This document shows, one piece after another, positions 20,141 through 20,972 of a stretch of DNA of 20,972 nt (positions within the stretch are counted from its first letter, which is position 1; every line of letters begins with the position of its first letter). Both the position numbers and the translations under genes were made by a program. This DNA is from a virus. The notes below the pieces were generated by a model. That model ran no database searches. It was not told the DNA's origin and saw only the letters and a list, made by a program, of their open reading frames with translations. The stretch covers positions 1 through 20,972 of IMG/VR virus record IMGVR_UViG_3300006920_005224, one strand, 5' to 3'.

Positions 20141-20972
20141 ATGGCGAAGATTTCCTCTGAAGAATTATCCAGACAATTAAGTATTTCAAATAAGACTACT
20201 GAAAGCATAGCCCCTCTTGCTTCTGCAATAGATGTATCACAAGCACAAGCTGAAGTCGGCAATGTAAATATTGGCGCCTTAAAAGATCAAATACCTAATT
20301 TAGTTAATACGGCTTCAAGTGGTATTAATCTAGACCTTTCTGCACAACTTACTGACCTACTCCCAGGCGGACTAGCAGATGTGAATTCTCTTTTTGCTGG
20401 CACAGCGCCACAACTACACGAACTCGGTAAATTACAGATCCTACAGGACTTTGGCCCGCCAAAGGGTGGTATTCAACCATTAGTTAAAACATCATATGAT
20501 CTTATTGATGATGTTCAACAGGATTTGCCAGATCTACTAAAGAGCGATAATCCTGCATTGTCTAAGATCGATCAATCAATGGCAGGGGAAATCCCTGCTT
20601 TAAAAACTGAAATACCTGAAGCAGATCTTGCTAACATGGAAAAATTATTTATGACACCAGCAGATGCTGGAGGTGTTGATCCGTCTACTATGTTCGCAAA
20701 AGCTACCGCAGTCTTACAAAATGCATCTGCAATTACAAAAGAAGTTTACACAGACGGATCTATTGAAGCCATTGCAGAAGAACTAAAGAGTCAAACAGGT
20801 TTAGATGCAACGCAATTAAAAGGCACTTTAGAAAAGTTTGCTGGTCCAAATCTTACAGAAGAACTTGATGATCTGTTAAATAAGGTTACAAGTGGTGATC
20901 TGATATCAGGTTTAACTGCAAGCATTGAAAAATTAAATACTGTAATATCAGGCACAGTTGGTAATCTAACAG
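20141..20972 (+). CDS. Virion structural protein, 3' part outside the window
   Basis: The frame starts at the ATG at 20141, two bases after the gp5 stop, and stays open to the window edge (277 codons). The visible part is low in aromatic residues and rich in Ala, Leu, Asp and Thr, with repeated helical segments of the form DLTAQL/LPGGL and LKTEIPEADLANMEKL. It resembles elongated, helical structural proteins rather than an enzyme. By position in the hub operon it is probably a baseplate, spike or tail-associated protein. No family is recognised, and the total length is unknown. Confidence 0.65.
   Translation, partial: MAKISSEELSRQLSISNKTTESIAPLASAIDVSQAQAEVGNVNIGALKDQIPNLVNTASSGINLDLSAQLTDLLPGGLADVNSLFAGTAPQLHELGKLQILQDFGPPKGGIQPLVKTSYDLIDDVQQDLPDLLKSDNPALSKIDQSMAGEIPALKTEIPEADLANMEKLFMTPADAGGVDPSTMFAKATAVLQNASAITKEVYTDGSIEAIAEELKSQTGLDATQLKGTLEKFAGPNLTEELDDLLNKVTSGDLISGLTASIEKLNTVISGTVGNLT

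Noticed and set aside
1-20972. tRNA genes, CRISPR arrays, integrase or insertion sequences
   Set aside because: No cloverleaf-like segments, spaced repeats, transposase motifs or terminal inverted repeats were seen; intergenic gaps are too small for most of these.

Overview
The window is part of the genome of a T4-like contractile-tailed phage (myovirus) of the marine type. The evidence is the set of recognisable T4 core proteins (gp32, gp33, gp26, gp19, gp4, gp48, gp53, gp5), exact T4-type late promoters (TATAAATA), densely packed overlapping genes, and a cargo of metabolic enzymes typical of ocean T4-like phages. The host cannot be read from the sequence; a marine bacterium (cyanobacterium, SAR11-like or other proteobacterium) is inferred only from the style of the gene set.

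Region 1 (1-6872, + strand): two tiny membrane or lipoprotein genes, then a tight, mostly overlapping array of enzymes: a 2OG-Fe(II) oxygenase, a radical SAM protein of the B12-binding type, a PAPS-type sulfotransferase, a membrane fatty-acid desaturase, a GNAT-like protein, a second 2OG oxygenase, a methyltransferase-like protein, two small conserved proteins and a third 2OG oxygenase. Five of these enzymes are expected to need iron. This looks like a virus-encoded tailoring pathway of unknown product and is the most novel part of the window.

Region 2 (6890-8954, + strand): small early-type genes, many linked by TAATG or ATGA stop-start overlaps. Two near-identical sigma70-like early promoters share a 20-bp upstream block and a 17-bp spacer. 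One perfect T4-type late promoter precedes a small membrane protein.

Region 3 (9012-11362, + strand): a 378-aa conserved unknown, the late-transcription coactivator gp33, and the ssDNA-binding protein gp32. This gp32 has lost all its cysteines, hence the T4 zinc site, and a sizeable hairpin precedes its start.

Region 4 (11359-15984, - strand, convergent with gp32): transcribed in the order gp4 (head completion), a 196-aa conserved structural protein, gp19 (tail tube), gp26, a small unlisted gp51-like frame, and a 636-aa coiled-coil protein that I interpret as the tape measure. The end of gp26 carries a T TTT TTC slippery heptamer, and a -1 shift there reads straight into the gp51-like frame. 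The order tube, chaperone, frameshifted chaperone extension, tape measure matches the programmed-frameshift module of other long-tailed phages.

Region 5 (16038-20972, + strand): gp48 tube cap, gp53 wedge, a gp27-like hub protein, gp5 with an OB-fold and a tail lysozyme domain, and a structural protein cut by the window edge. Regions 4 and 5 are separated by two perfect TATAAATA boxes pointing at each other 18 bp apart.

No tRNA, rRNA, CRISPR array, insertion sequence or integrase was seen, and there is no gene-free stretch longer than about 90 bases.
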